NCBI RefSeq assembly: GCF_001649575.2
Contig: NC_051450.1
Coordinates: forward strand, 18,051,818-18,115,817
DNA from: Kryptolebias marmoratus
Taxonomy: Eukaryota; Chordata; Actinopteri; Cyprinodontiformes; Rivulidae
DNA: 64,000 nucleotides
Direction: 5' to 3'
The notes below the pieces were generated by a model. It was given only the letters and a program-made list of their open reading frames with translations. It had not been told where the DNA came from and made no database searches. The number at the start of each line of letters is the position of its first letter. Position 1 is the stretch's first letter. A program made the position numbers and the translations under genes. Positions 45,064 to 57,511 of the stretch are shown one piece after another.

Positions 45064-47560
45064 TTGTACATCCTTGCAGTACAATTTCTCACCCTTTGAC
45101 ATATTCAGGGAGTGTTTCAGGTTTAGCTGAACCAATTACGGCAATTGGCAGATTACAGTGAATGTATTTAATCTTTGATTCTCACTCCTTAGTGCTGCGG
45201 TGTGAATTGATGACATTCGGAGTTCTTGCTGAACTTTTCAGGAGCTGCACAAGCTAATTAAGTGCTGGCAAAATAATTAAAAATACCTGATAAAATGTTT
45301 CAAACAGATCCATATTTAGCTGTTGCATGTTATTACTTCAAAAAAGAAAAAGAGGTCAGTGATGTTAATTACAGTATACAGTTGTGAAACTTGCCTGTAT
45401 TGATGTGGGGCATCGGTGTGAGAATTTCCCCTGTAGAAACGTTTTATGCTTTTATTTCTGCCTCGGCTGCATGTCTGATTAGGTGTCAGTTTCCACGCCG
45501 TCTGTCACTCAAACATCCACACACAGTCGGCTGCGCTCTCCTCACACAAAAGAATCCGACTTTGACGGGATGATTAATGCAGATTATCCAGCTGTATCCG
45601 TCGCTGGAAAAGAGACAAAATTTGCTCAAGATTTATGTTTCTACATGAAATGTTCTCACAGGAAGCACTCGAATTTATAGGAGGATATGTTGTGAAGCAA
45701 TGCAACAAAGTCGATATAAGACTAAAGCCCTGCCCACTCTGGGATGGTTTTTGTGAATATGTAAAAAGTTTTTTATTTTTGCAGCCATGTGTCCACGATC
45801 CAAAATGGAAAAAAAATATTGAAACACACCCTTTGTTTTTATGTGGACAACCTAAACACAATGTTGGAGACACACTTCTAACAATAACACTACCTTAAAC
45901 AGGGTAGAGCAAAAACCCTTTATTGGTAAACATAAAAATCTAAGGCCAAAAGGGTTTTTATCACCTAACTGAATTCTCTACAACACAACAAAAACAAACA
46001 CAGAAAAATACCACAACATAAATCCAGTATATGTTTAAAAAAAACTTGGTGAACAGGAATAGTTTTAAAAAAACAGACACTTGTGTACAAATAATTTAGC
46101 CTGATATGCTTTGAACACTAAGGAAATCCTTCCCTCCAGCCGTCCCTCACTGGATACTGGGCCTGAAAAGAGTCCTTTGTCTGCATATTTGGACTGACAC
46201 GACTCCCAGTCAACAATCTCACACTCCTGCACTTTTGTAGTTTAATGTGACACAGAGTAGAAGTTCCTTTTGGTCCATAAAAAGGATTTGGTTCTTGCTC
46301 TTATATTTGCCATCCTCATTCTTTTTTTTTCTTCTTCTTTTGACTATACAGTACAATATATACTCTTCCCTCGTTAGCATATGCTCCGTATCCTGTTTCC
46401 TGTTTCTGCTGTATTTTGAGGGCATTGTTGCAGCATCACATACAGGCCTGGCATAGTTACTGCACTTTTGGATCAAAACACTTTTAGAAATGCTGTCGTG
46501 TTTATGAGGATACTTTTTCAACTCATGTTTAAGTGTGCCCTCTCTGTTCATTCTTTTAAGAACACGGTTATTTTCATTAGCTTTGAATTTCAATTATTAC
46601 CTTTGGTTTTTAAGTAATTTTGCCTTTTATTCACTGTCATATCATCAGTTTTATTTTATTTTTTTGATGATTTTAGTGTTTTTGGCTACTCATGTCTTTG
46701 TTTTGGCTGTTTTATGGTTTTATTATATATCACTTTGGTCAACTTTTATTGTTTTTAAATGTGTTCTGTAAATCAAGTTGATTGACTGATCTGTTGATTT
46801 TTTAGAAAGAGCAAATGAAAAGATTGTTCATAAAAAAATATGTTCCTGTGTGGACAAGGCCTAAGAAGTTGCTGTGTTAAAGTTAAGCACACCTGGAGGC
46901 CACATGTAGATTATCCCGCCCACCCCCACTAACATCCCAAGTTGGAAAACTTCACAGTCATCATTATAGCTGAGGGTGAAGGGGATCATTAAGTCATTAT
47001 TTATGTGCTTTCTGCTGTTTTATCACCTCCAGACACAGTCTCACAATGCAGACACCCACACTCACAGCCCCAGAAGAATAACATAATTGTTTGAGGCAGC
47101 CAAAGGGGGTCACGCCTAATCGAAAAAGTGCCGACATTAACAGTCTGGGGCAGCTGCAGAAACCACTCACCCACCTTGTTGTTGTTTTTTTCTCCCTCTT
47201 GGGCTTGTTTGCACCTTATTTAGGTTTATTTACATGGCGCTCCTCGAATGAGCCTTCACGTTCACATTTTCTCTTCTCTGAAGTATGAGGTAGCAATAGG
47301 GGAAGTTTTTACAAGCAATCTCCTCTCTACAGTGGTATAAGTTTGCTGGATGAGTTCAGTTAAAAGTGTGCTGCAAACTGAGCATTTCGGTCATGTTCTG
47401 CTTCTTCCTCTGCAGCTTTATTTTGTAAAAGCATGCTGAGTGTCACAGGTATTTTTATAGGAGTTGGTTGATTTCAAGCTGAGCATTTTTTTGAACAAGC
47501 GACAATTCCAAAATAGTTTTGTCTGTAATAATAATTATTGCATTCTGCTAAAGGCAAAGT
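45064..47560. other. Non-coding AT-rich DNA
   Basis: Contains a homeodomain-site-rich stretch at 45250-45300 (GCTAATTAAGTGC, AATAATTAAAAATACC). A short frame at 45650-45720 reading ALEFIGGYVVKQ faintly recalls DNA-transposase C-termini but is too short to call. Confidence 0.35.
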
Positions 47561-47564
47561 GGTG

Positions 47565-47790
47565 ATAAGGTTTATGTCTGTGTGCGTGTGTCTGTTTGTC
47601 TGTAATGTGAGCAATGCATTTCATGAACCAAAGGATGGGTTTTATTGAAATTTTCCAAAAGTAATCATTAAATGTACATCTACAACTAATTACCTTTTGG
47701 AGTTAACCATGTTTAAGATGGCCACCACAGCTAAGTGATAAAACAAAAATGGCTATAACTGCCAGTTTTACAGATACTGATTGTAGTTTG
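47565..47790 (+). repeat. Subunit-repeat fragment, copy I
   Basis: GTGGTGATAAGGTTTATGTC followed by GCATTTCATGAACCAAAGGA, AAAAGTAATCATTAAATGTA, AAGATGGCCACCACAGC and GGCTATAACTGCCAGTTTTA. Confidence 0.72.
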
Positions 47791-48149
47791 TGTTAAACAG
47801 AACCAAAAGAAGTCATTTAGGGGTGAAAATGGTGAATTTGATGTTAAACAGACCTGCTTTGTGTTGCACCTGGAGCTGTGGCTCCAGAGTCAGCTCTCTG
47901 GACACTGCAGTCTCAGAAAATCTCAGCACTGCTGTTTCCCCTGGTGTTTCCTTTCATTTTTCTTTAAAAGACATGGGGGAGTGTTGCTTTTCCAGCTGCG
48001 CCTGACCACTGCACCCCCGAGTTTGTCCTCCTGTTATTTTCATGTCCTGATTCAATTACATCTGTGGGACCGGTCTCCAGATACAAGACCCATTGGCCCT
48101 GCAGTAAGGCGAGGACATGCAGTCTTATGGCATGTGGTGGGTTATTTAT

Positions 48150-48490
48150 GGAGCTTTTTTTTTCCTCCCTTCAACTCCACTCCCAACTTCTTTCACACCA
48201 ACTGTTTTCTGAAGTGCTCTATATATACTCTTCTTTCCTTCTAACTAAACTCCATGTTTTGGTAATCCTCTTCTTTCTCCTCCTTACTCATCGCTCCTTT
48301 TGTTCCCGCCTAACCTCTTTAGCACCCCTCTCCTCTGTACTCCATTTTCCTCCAGCCTTGCACCGTTCCCCAGTTTCACCACAGCCAACCTCCCCTCCAT
48401 CTTTTGTGCCACTATTCTTTTCATTATTACCAACCTCTCTCCACTAATCCACCTCTGGTGACCCTAAACTTGACTTTCTCGTCTTTTAGC
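48150..48490. repeat. Pyrimidine-rich (CT) strand-asymmetric tract
   Basis: Long C/T-rich sequence on + with few purines. Two overlapping 127-codon frames here reflect this composition. Confidence 0.6.
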
Positions 48491-49029
48491 TCCTCTCCTT
48501 TGAAGAGCTGCTCCGTGTCAGAGTGAAGGACGTTGATTCACTGAGTTTTACTCTTTAGGACAGCTGAGCAGCTTAGTGCTTTCAGTAAAATACTGCAAGA
48601 CAGGCATGTACACAGAAATTCATTCATCATTGTGGACATTTGCACAAGTGTGTGTTCACACCTTTAAGCTCGACTGAAAAGTGTAAGCTCAAGCCAGACA
48701 GAAGCAGGAAAACCCACAGGAATGCTCAGATGAAGAGTTATAGGCAGTTAGAAGGCATTTTCATTCATGTATGCATTTAAATTTGTTGCAGAATAACTGC
48801 AACATGTGATTGTTTTAGATTGTTTAACCATCCTAAGTCCCACCTTCTTACTGAATTTACTGCCAAAAAGATGTTTTAAAACTCACTAAACACTGAAAAA
48901 AGAGAAAAGAAAAAAAAAAACTGGATAAAATTTTTTATTAGTCAACACTTAATTAGCACCTTTCCTAATTTGTTGGGCTTTTATTGAGTCACAGCAGACA
49001 ATTTTCACCCACTGCTGGAGGCCAAGTGA

Positions 49030-49180
49030 AAATGTTTTTTGTCTGTCTGTTTTTGTGTGTTTTTGTCTGTACTGTTAGCAAAATTTCTCAACTGAAGGGA
49101 TTTAATTGAAACACGGACTGGATTTACAGCTACAACTGATTGAATTTAAAATTTAAAGTTGAGTCCAAAAGTTGGCTGTG
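49030..49180 (+). repeat. Subunit-repeat fragment, copy J (left end)
   Basis: AAATGTTTTTTGTCTGTCTG, GTACTGTTAGCAAAATTTCT, then diverged TTTAATTGAAAC and AGTTGAGTCCAAAAG. Confidence 0.55.
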
Positions 49181-49309
49181 GGGACCACCACTTTAGGAAA
49201 CAGAAATTACTTAAGCTGTACTATAGCTAAATACAAAAAGTAGCAAACCGCTAGTTAAAAACTCTAAGTACCATAGGAAGACAAGAATAGAGCAAAAATA
49301 CTCAAGCTT

Positions 49310-49530
49310 TCGGAGGAGTTGAAGAAATCTCAACTTTATTTCCAAGGGCAAAATATTTGTAAATAAAGTTAAATAGTTACAAAAGCCAAATGTCATAGCA
49401 CCCATCTCTAATTGAGCTGAACGTTTTGATATATGAATTGCTAAAACTGCAAGTGTGCAGAAGTAGGTAAATTGCACAAAATGTATGGAAAAATAAAAAT
49501 GCTGAATCAGCAGTCACACAACAAATAAAT
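49310..49530. repeat. Dispersed repeat, shared with 15340-15560
   Basis: Shares AATAAAGTTAAATA, GTCATAG, GCAGAAGTAGG and ATGCTGAATCAGCA, in the same order as the earlier copy. Confidence 0.4.
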
Positions 49531-49884
49531 AAAAGCAAAAGGCTCTAAAAAGGGTAATTTATGCAATGAAGTCTAAAAACAGGCTTGTGCTCATTGAAGA
49601 CGCTGCACGTACACATAAAATGATAATAAGTAGGTCAGGTACACACTGAAAAGGGACTTTTTAGTAATAATGGATACAACTGGGTCAGGTAGACAACTGA
49701 GGTGGTAAAGAAAACACACACACGCACACCTGCAGAAACATCTGGTTTGGGCCCACAATAAAACCCAGATGGACCCCAAGGGGTGGTGTGTCAACAACAG
49801 CCGAGACCACACATTAAATGCATGCTGTGTTCCTCCAACCGATTCCTGGGGATTCAAAGCAGTGAGGGGGTATTAACCAGGACC

Positions 49885-49965
49885 ACAACCTGTAATTGCC
49901 ATCATAATTACACAGGAAGGCTTTTGCAAATTAATATACGCCATAATTCTGGGGGAAATTTAGCT
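49885..49965. other. Candidate conserved regulatory block
   Basis: Dense homeodomain and POU-like words: GTAATTGCCATCATAATTAC and TTTTGCAAATTAATATACGC. Enhancer-like texture; conservation is unverified. Confidence 0.35.
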
Positions 49966-50189
49966 CAGTTGACCAAAGTCTTAAGAGCTCAATGTCTTGT
50001 TAGCCTCTTGAGTGCTGTTAGCGTGTACGTGTGTGTGCTTGCCTTATGAATATGAATTATGAGGGCAAGTTCACTTTTTACGTTCATTTTAGCAGCACAT
50101 AAACATAGAGCATGAATATGAATATTAGAGTTAAAAGCGATGAAATTTAGCTTTGATGTTGAGCCATCAAAGGGGTCCTGAAGCTGCAC

Positions 50190-51550
50190 GGTTCAGAGGG
50201 GCAGTGTTGCACCGTACTGTATATTTAGCTGTAAGCTTAAAGTAGACCTGTCACAGTTATAGACACATGCCTTCATCTGTCAGGGAAAGTGATGTAGCCG
50301 TCACTGCTGAATAGACAGTTTGTTTTCGCTTCAGGATGGCACTCTGAAGGGAGATATGATTGTGTGTGTGCGTAAAAAAAGAAAGACCACAAAGCAAATA
50401 GCAAAACAAAGATTGACTTTATATGTTTGTCCCTTTTGTGTACAAATGTGTCAGCTCGTCCTTGTGCAAGCCTTAATTTGAGCGAGGAGAAAGCACACAG
50501 CTCCTGGTCCACGCCTTCCCCATTAAAGCCTGCAGCTATGAAGGCTCAGGGAGCTAATATCGGCCCAAATAGAGACTACATCTTTGTATTTTTATTCAGG
50601 AAACCTTTGAGTTCTCCCCCTCCCCACAAAACTCATTAAACCCCAACACGAAGCAGGAAGTTCACACACACCTGCACTGCTGCTCTATACCTGCTGACAC
50701 ATGCATTCTTAAAACAATTATAAACCATCTGCCCACCTCCTTGCGGGTCAGTTTTCAATATCCCTATCTTTGTAGTTCTACATAGACGGAAAAAATGTTA
50801 AAGATGTGCTGTGTTTGTGATATGTGGCAATTTACAGCTTTACAAGTCTATTTGATGTGTGGTTTGTCCTGACAGATAGTAATTTTGATCACACGCAGTT
50901 CTTTTAGCCTCGAAGACAGTCGGGATGCGCGTCTTCCCTCTAATCTCTGGTGCACTATCAGGTTTTTTTTGTTTTGTTTTGTTTTTGAGGGGAAAGCGAT
51001 GACACATGATCAAAGTGATTTCTGTCTGCTACACGACTCATTTGGGTCAATTAGAGGGAACTCATTATGTGTTGTCAGTGTTTTGGGGGCCAAGTGACAC
51101 TGCACCCCAAAGACTTGCAATTATCTGTCAAAGTGTGACAGCCTCAAATTTTCACAAATGTTTTTATAATTCAGCTTTTTTTTTTTTTTTGGAAACATGC
51201 CTTTTCATAATTTAAAAAACATTAGTTTTTTTAAAAATTTAAAATAATTTTTTTTGTATGTTCTTAATCTAAAAGGATGTTATAAATACATAACTTTGAT
51301 CTATTATTGTTTGTTAGAGTCACCACAGGTGAGGTGATGATTCTCTAAAGAACATTTTCTTTTATCACAAATAACAAATAATATTTAAACTCTTATTACT
51401 ATTCTCTTTCAGGTTTTAGTGTTGAATTTCTTATTCGCTTTGAAAAAGGTGATATTGTGCATTGCCAAACTAAACTATTGATGTTTCACCCAACTGGTGT
51501 TCTTACATGAGTTGAATTTTGAATAGTTTCACATGTGCCAATATGGTTCT
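50190..51550. other. Non-coding DNA
   Basis: No exon was recognised. Contains GTTTT repeats at 50962-50985 and a T run at 51176-51190. Confidence 0.5.
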
Positions 51551-51560
51551 ACTTCTAGGC

Positions 51561-51750
51561 CAGTGGTCTAATCGTGGTCCACGAGGACCACTATCCTGCA
51601 CATTTTAAGTGTTCAACACAGCAGCATTCAATGGTTCAATTACCTCTAAAGAATGCACTCAAGTTCTTCATAAACCTGCTAATCACTCATTCATTCAGAG
51701 CCAGTGTTTTTAGGATAGTGGCCCTTGAAGACCAGGATTGGTCACCGTTG
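51561..51750. mobile_element. hAT-type MITE (family 2), copy 2
   Basis: It starts CAGTGGTCTAATCGTGGTCC and ends GGATTGGTCACCGTTG, with inverted inner arms around GGACCACTATCCTGCA and AGGATAGTGGCCCTTG. The flanks TTCTAGGC (51553-51560) and TTCTAGAT (51751-51758) agree at 6 of 8 positions, a worn target duplication. Confidence 0.75.
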
Positions 51751-51759
51751 TTCTAGATT

Positions 51760-54700
51760 AGTTACCTAGTGCTATTTGGTTCCTAACTGGTTCTTTTAAA
51801 AATCACTAGCAAAAAAGTGATTTCAGCCAGAGAGGCGCTATAAAGCCAGCTCATTACATAATTTAAAACACTCTTCTGGTGATGTAATCCAAATTTTTGT
51901 TGAAGATTACAGTTCAGAGACAATATTTTCCACAGACCACAAACTGTGACTTGTTATCACTTCAAAAAGATATCTTATTGTTAGTAATCTAATTGTTTTA
52001 AGCCACATATGGTGTTTGTGAAAACTCCTTTACATACTGTCCAACTAACATTTTTGATCTCTGATTGGTCTCTATAAATGCAGATGCAAACACGAGTTAT
52101 ACATGACAATTCAAGCATTTATAAACACCAACTGGTGGTAGTAAAAGTCCTGGCAATGTTTAGAAATGGTGTTTCAAAATATTTTTTTAAATTCAGTTGA
52201 AAACTGTGATTGTAAAAGCAGCTGTATGTGGTGAATTGACCAGAATTCATTACACAGTTGGCCAAAATAATGCAAACAGGAATATGCAAACCAATGGGCT
52301 TGTGTTATTCGAATGGTAATTTGTGATACCAGTTAAAAAGTTGTCTTAAAAATAAAACTAACTAACTCAATGCTTTTAAACATGGTGCCCACATCATTAT
52401 AATTGGTTATTGGTCTCTATAACCCTTCTCCCAGCCTCTGATGAAAGAGTGTTGTTGCTCTCATTGGTGCTGAGATAGCAGCATTTTTTCTTTCCTGGAA
52501 GTGGTGCTTTTGGTAGTGGAAAAATAACTAACATAAACAAGCAATGGTCTTGGTTTTGCAATGGGCAAAACCCTTAAGAAAGCCTTTAACATTAACATAT
52601 GACAGAGTTGCTACAAGCCTAAATGTCAGACATATCACACAGAGTGTACATTCACTGCATACAGAGAAGTACCTTTTGTTTATTCTGGGAAACAGAAACT
52701 AATTTAGTGTTTAGTTCAGTTGGAGCCAAGGACCAACTTCTTTGACAGAACAACAAACTTTCTTTCATCATAAAATTAGAAACATGTCTTGAAGCACCAC
52801 AAAAAGCCAGAAGAGATAAGCCATTATTCAAATGGATTGCCAGAACTGAATCTAAAGGACTCATGCAAACCACAAAGGCCCCACCCTGCAACCAACGGGA
52901 GCCACAAAAATCAGCTGATTTTAATGTTGTCATTGCTCTGTGCGTTTTGGAGCAGGGATGCCCAACTTTAATGTCTTCCTTCCTGATAATGGCTCTGTTA
53001 TCTAAACTCAGCATATCTGCTGGCATCGAGCATCAACTTGATATCATTGCTCATAAATTTTAAACATGCATAATGCTGCCGTGCGAATCTCACTTGCATC
53101 GTGTAAGACTGCATAGCTGTGATGTTCTTTGGACAAACTTCAACCTTGGGGCAGACACATCACTTCTAACTTGTCTAGTGCACTAACACCCACACGATAA
53201 GATGACTTCTGCTGTGACTCTTTTAGACGAGATGGTGAGAACATGGCTTAACCTCAAAGTGTACTCTGCAAGCAAGAGCTACACTTTTCAGAGCCAGATG
53301 CACTTTGTATAGTGAATTTGAACAGGCCTAAGTTTCTTCCAGACTTTCTAGCATTGTTTATTTTTTTGCCTCTGTGTCTGATACATCAGCAAGTGAAGGG
53401 ACTGTTCACACAATGAAGCATTTTGTGTAAAGTAACCAAACAAATGGGAAACTGCATCACTTTAACAAGGTGGTGTCCACCACATTTGAAGCCCAGCTAG
53501 CAGACTGTGTGAAAATACCTTCATAAACTATGCTATAAAAGTGCTTTATGCATTTCTCAGCCTAATTACAAGTTGTCTGCAGCCATTTGTCTGACTCACC
53601 TGAGAGGAGTCTCTTTGTTTTTCCTCAAGAACTGAAACTGACATACCAAATTAATGCTGCACTGTTTTCCCGTAGTGTTTTCTCTCCTTAGCTGCTAAAA
53701 GTCCATCAATAATAAGACATATGGAGCCCATCCTTAGTAATATGAGCTTTCTGCAAATGGCATCGTCAGCAGTTCCCATTACCCTGTAAAGGCCTGTACC
53801 TTCAGATTAAAATTCATTCACTATAAAAGCCCATTCATAGCTGGATGATTCTGTGTTTAATGCAGATCTGTTGCATCTGGCTTAAAATGATCAGTACTGA
53901 GGCTGAAACTAATCTGATAAATCAGACAAGTGCACACACTGGATTCCTGAAACACTGGGATCTCATCTTTGCTTTCTTTGCACCTTTCTTGTCCATTCAA
54001 TGTGACATGTTGGTGTTTTAACAGTTTAGCATTGATTAATTGTGCAGTTCACACTTTCAAGGAGGACAGACTGCGCTGATCAGAAAAAAAGAGCCTATGG
54101 GCAGAATTATAGCACAATAAGATGAGATGAAGGGATTTCCATGAGCTTTAGCTTCCTATTTTGCCTTTGAGGTTTGATCTTTCTGTCCACACCTACAAGC
54201 ATGTAGCAGCTTCTCAAATGACCTCATCCCCATCGCCATGCTACCAAAATGTGCGGAAAAGCTACAAAAACATTTTCAAGTTTGGTCGATTTAATGAGGA
54301 TAGTTGTTCAAGTTGAGTTTAACAAGTGCTGCCATTGTTCACATCACCACAAGTGTTAAAATGAGAGCTGAACTCTCATTTAACAAGCATTTCTTCGTTG
54401 GCATTTTGTCAACCTGTGCTCTATTTCACTGCTTTTCATGGCCTTCCATTCGGATGGTATAGAGAAACTCTTCCTCCACAAAAGACTTTGTCAAATGGTT
54501 AATGAGCACATGGTGAAGGACAACCTGGCCGTTAAGCCCTAGGACCTAAGAAAGGAGATAATGACATCTATTGATGTGTGTTAGATAATGATACGTGTGG
54601 TCTGAAGCGCTTAAACTTTTGCAGTAAAATTGTTGTGGTGATTTAAGGATGTGTCATCTTCAATACTTTATAAATAGAGAGTGATTGGCAGCTGTTATTG

Positions 54701-55820
54701 CTGCACAGTGGAGGATGGCATTAAGGTTAACAGGTATTTTCAGCATGGAAATAAATACAAAAACACAGACTGTAGAAATAGTCAGAAGATAACGAACAGC
54801 AGTAATTGAACATAACATGTGGTTTGATGGAGGTCTTTTGGAGCAATATTTATAAAGCCTAAAAAGATTCATCCTAAGAAGAAACCAAATCAAAATGTGG
54901 ACCTGTAAGCTAACTTGGTCAGTGTTAACCCTACCTTTTTTGTACAGTCACGCTTTTTTCCTGTTGCAAAATTTGTGCTATTTTAAATACATCCTGGTCT
55001 CTCTCATGTGGGGAAAAAGGGACACAGAAGGAAATGCAATTACAGGCTCTGTGCAAAATCCTAATCACCAGGTCCTGGTGTTAAAAGTTATCCTCTTTAA
55101 TGTGTTGAATTTCAAAGCCACAGCATTTTATTCACTCACCCACATCTTGGGAAAATGTAAATAAGCTTATTAACCAGACGTTTTTAGTATGAGCTTCCTG
55201 TGACCTCAAGAAAAGGATGTTATTCAAGCGGAGTCCCTAAAGATTTACCAGTAGAAATTATGTATTTTCAGTGAATGAGATTATTGAATTTATTATCCCA
55301 GTAAATTTGAAAAATAATGTTGTGACATATATAGGTTGTGGTTTTGTTGTGTGTGCATGTAGGCTGTTAACTTTTCTGGATCTTTTTCAGTAAAATGCTC
55401 ATCTTGTTTGGCCCACTTGACCTTTTATGGACTGAAGTCACAAAACCACTTTAGGAGAGTTCACTTCTGTTACTTTAAAATAAAACAGCAACGAAAAAAA
55501 AACTCCAAAAACAGCAAGTTATAGTGTAGGCATTAAAATTAATTATTTAGGATTAGTAGTTTGATCTTGTTGTAAGTATACTGCTTCACAGTGTTAATTC
55601 TGCACACTGAAATTATTCAGAAAATAGAAATAGACTTTTATAAAACCCCCAAAAAAGAAAAGATCTGGATGCCATGAAAGATGTGACTTAGATAAATACT
55701 AAGGCAATATTTTCTTTTTTCCTTTTCTTTTCTTTTTTTGCAAACAGTATAAATCCCCCAAATTATATCATTTCTCTTGTAAGTCTAATTTATTTATGTC
55801 AGTATACATCAGTTCTTCCA
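51760..55820. other. Long non-coding stretch
   Basis: No gene is supported. 53690-53890 has a balanced, enhancer-like texture. The minus ORF at 52652-53026 has no motif or splice context. Confidence 0.45.
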
Positions 55821-56539
55821 TTTTAAGCTTGAATTATTTTATTGTTATCAGCCCAACAATAAAATGAAATGAAAAGTGCATTGGCAGAACAAAATTTGCA
55901 ATCCCTTAACAAAAAAGCAATTACAACAACCCCAGTAAATAAAGTAAAAAGACTTTAAATATCTATATAAGTTCAACACCAAGTGGTCAGTTAAAAAGTA
56001 TAAATACTAATGCAGAACTGATTTTGGGTCTAAAAGTGCATAAAAGTGCTGAATTGAGAATAGCTGTTCATTGATCTGACAGCCCAAGGAGAACAAGTTG
56101 GAGGCAATTTAGGGCAAGTAATAGGGTAATAAATAATAATAGTTACCTCAGGCAGGTGATGGTAATAGGTGAATATAAATATAAATGCAGTATCCAGGAA
56201 AAAAGAAAAAAAAAATGTTTAAAAAAAATCTTAACTTTGTCAACAAATACATCAGGAAATGCTGAACTTCTGCAGATACATTTTTCCATAAAGAAAGAAT
56301 ATATTAGCATATTTCTTCCTCCACAGTGTAATTCTTACATAAAATATAGAAAAAGGTGGGTGAATTGCAGTGTGGGGGGCAAATGTTTGAGCCTAAGACT
56401 CATGATTTACTTTATTTACTTCTGTGATAGCAACATTAGTGAGGAAATGTACATTGAAGTATGAGATCAACATATTCTTGTTTGATAACAAATTTCAGGA
56501 TAACCATGAATTGTGGAACAAAGGGTATGTTACAAAAGA

Positions 56540-56602
56540 ATGGTCCAACCTTGTGTTTACATTGCCCGAAGTCCTGACCTATCCCCATTAGAGCATGTGA
56601 AG
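56540..56602 (+). pseudogene. Tc1/mariner transposase remnant (third catalytic acid motif)
   Basis: In one + frame the sequence reads VQPCVYIARSPDLSPLEHVK. SPDL-P-EHV is the conserved motif around the last acidic residue of the DDE/DDD triad in Tc1/mariner transposases (SPDLNPIEH/N). The frame is broken on both sides and no full element was found, so this is a decayed fragment. The surrounding 56460-56790 probably belongs to the same insertion. Confidence 0.6.
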
Positions 56603-57323
56603 ACATTTATGAACCGAAAAATGTAAAAGCAACAACTCAATTCTTTAAACACCTTAGGATGTGCTTACAGAAACAATCTTGAAAAAAACCCCACCTGAAA
56701 CATTTTGTTACTTGGTTTCTTCAAATCCAGAACACTTTTTAGAAATGTAAGGAATAGCAACATTAACATGGTAAAAGATTAACCAATTCAGTTTAATGTA
56801 AAATAGACTGTATTGCAAGGCTGAAACATTTATTTATAATAACCAAAAAAATAGCTCTATAAGGAAAAAAAACAATTTTTGAGCTCATTCTGTATGCAAT
56901 ATAATAAAAGTCTATGAAACCATGGTAATAACTTTTTACTTTTATTTTGCATCATAGCACTCACTTTTTCCAACTTGTTTATATGTTGAAAACTGATGCT
57001 TAAGGCTTTCTGTGATATTGATCTGTGATGCCAAGAGGTTCAGATTTATACCACTGGGGTGATAAGCCAAGTCGAGGCAAAAATAATATACAGCACATTA
57101 AAAACAACCTCAGTTGACCAAAATGCTTTACAGAGTTAAAAAAAAAAAAGAGTAATTACTTTTGGGCCTTACTGATCAAAATCTAAATGATCCTGGTAGG
57201 GTAAAGGGGAAAGCATCAAATAAATTTAGGTTAAGGTCAACAAACAGTTTGATCGCATTTAAAATAGAAGTTGACAAATTGTTGCACATGTCTTTAGCAC
57301 AACAAAACAACCATAGTTTAGGG

Positions 57324-57503
57324 CCAATCCTGGTCCTGCTGCGCCATTATTATGTTTTAGTTGTTTCTCTGCTTTGACAGACGTGATTTGAATGACTGAG
57401 TTATTAACAGGCTTTTGCAGAACTTGAAGACCTACTGAAGAGCAGGAAAACATCTAAAACATGCAGGATAGTGGCCCTCCAGGACCAGGATTGGACATCA
57501 CTG
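57324..57503. mobile_element. hAT-type MITE (family 2), copy 3, with perfect 8-bp target duplication
   Basis: GTTTAGGG at 57316-57323 and 57504-57511 directly flanks the element. The right end is GACCAGGATTGGACATCACT followed by G. The left end starts at CCAATCCTGG, about nine bases short of the usual CAGTGGTGG terminus. Confidence 0.85.
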
Positions 57504-57511
57504 GTTTAGGG

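Noticed and set aside
45635..45898. Frame with ALEFIGGYVVKQ resembling P-element/THAP transposase tails
   Set aside because: The match is about a dozen residues from memory, with no second motif.
46219..46593. 124-codon minus strand frame rich in Lys and Asn
   Set aside because: AT-rich composition explains it; no recognisable domain.
48064..48447. Two overlapping 127-codon frames
   Set aside because: They lie in a pyrimidine-rich tract and translate to Ser/Pro/Leu-rich low-complexity sequence.
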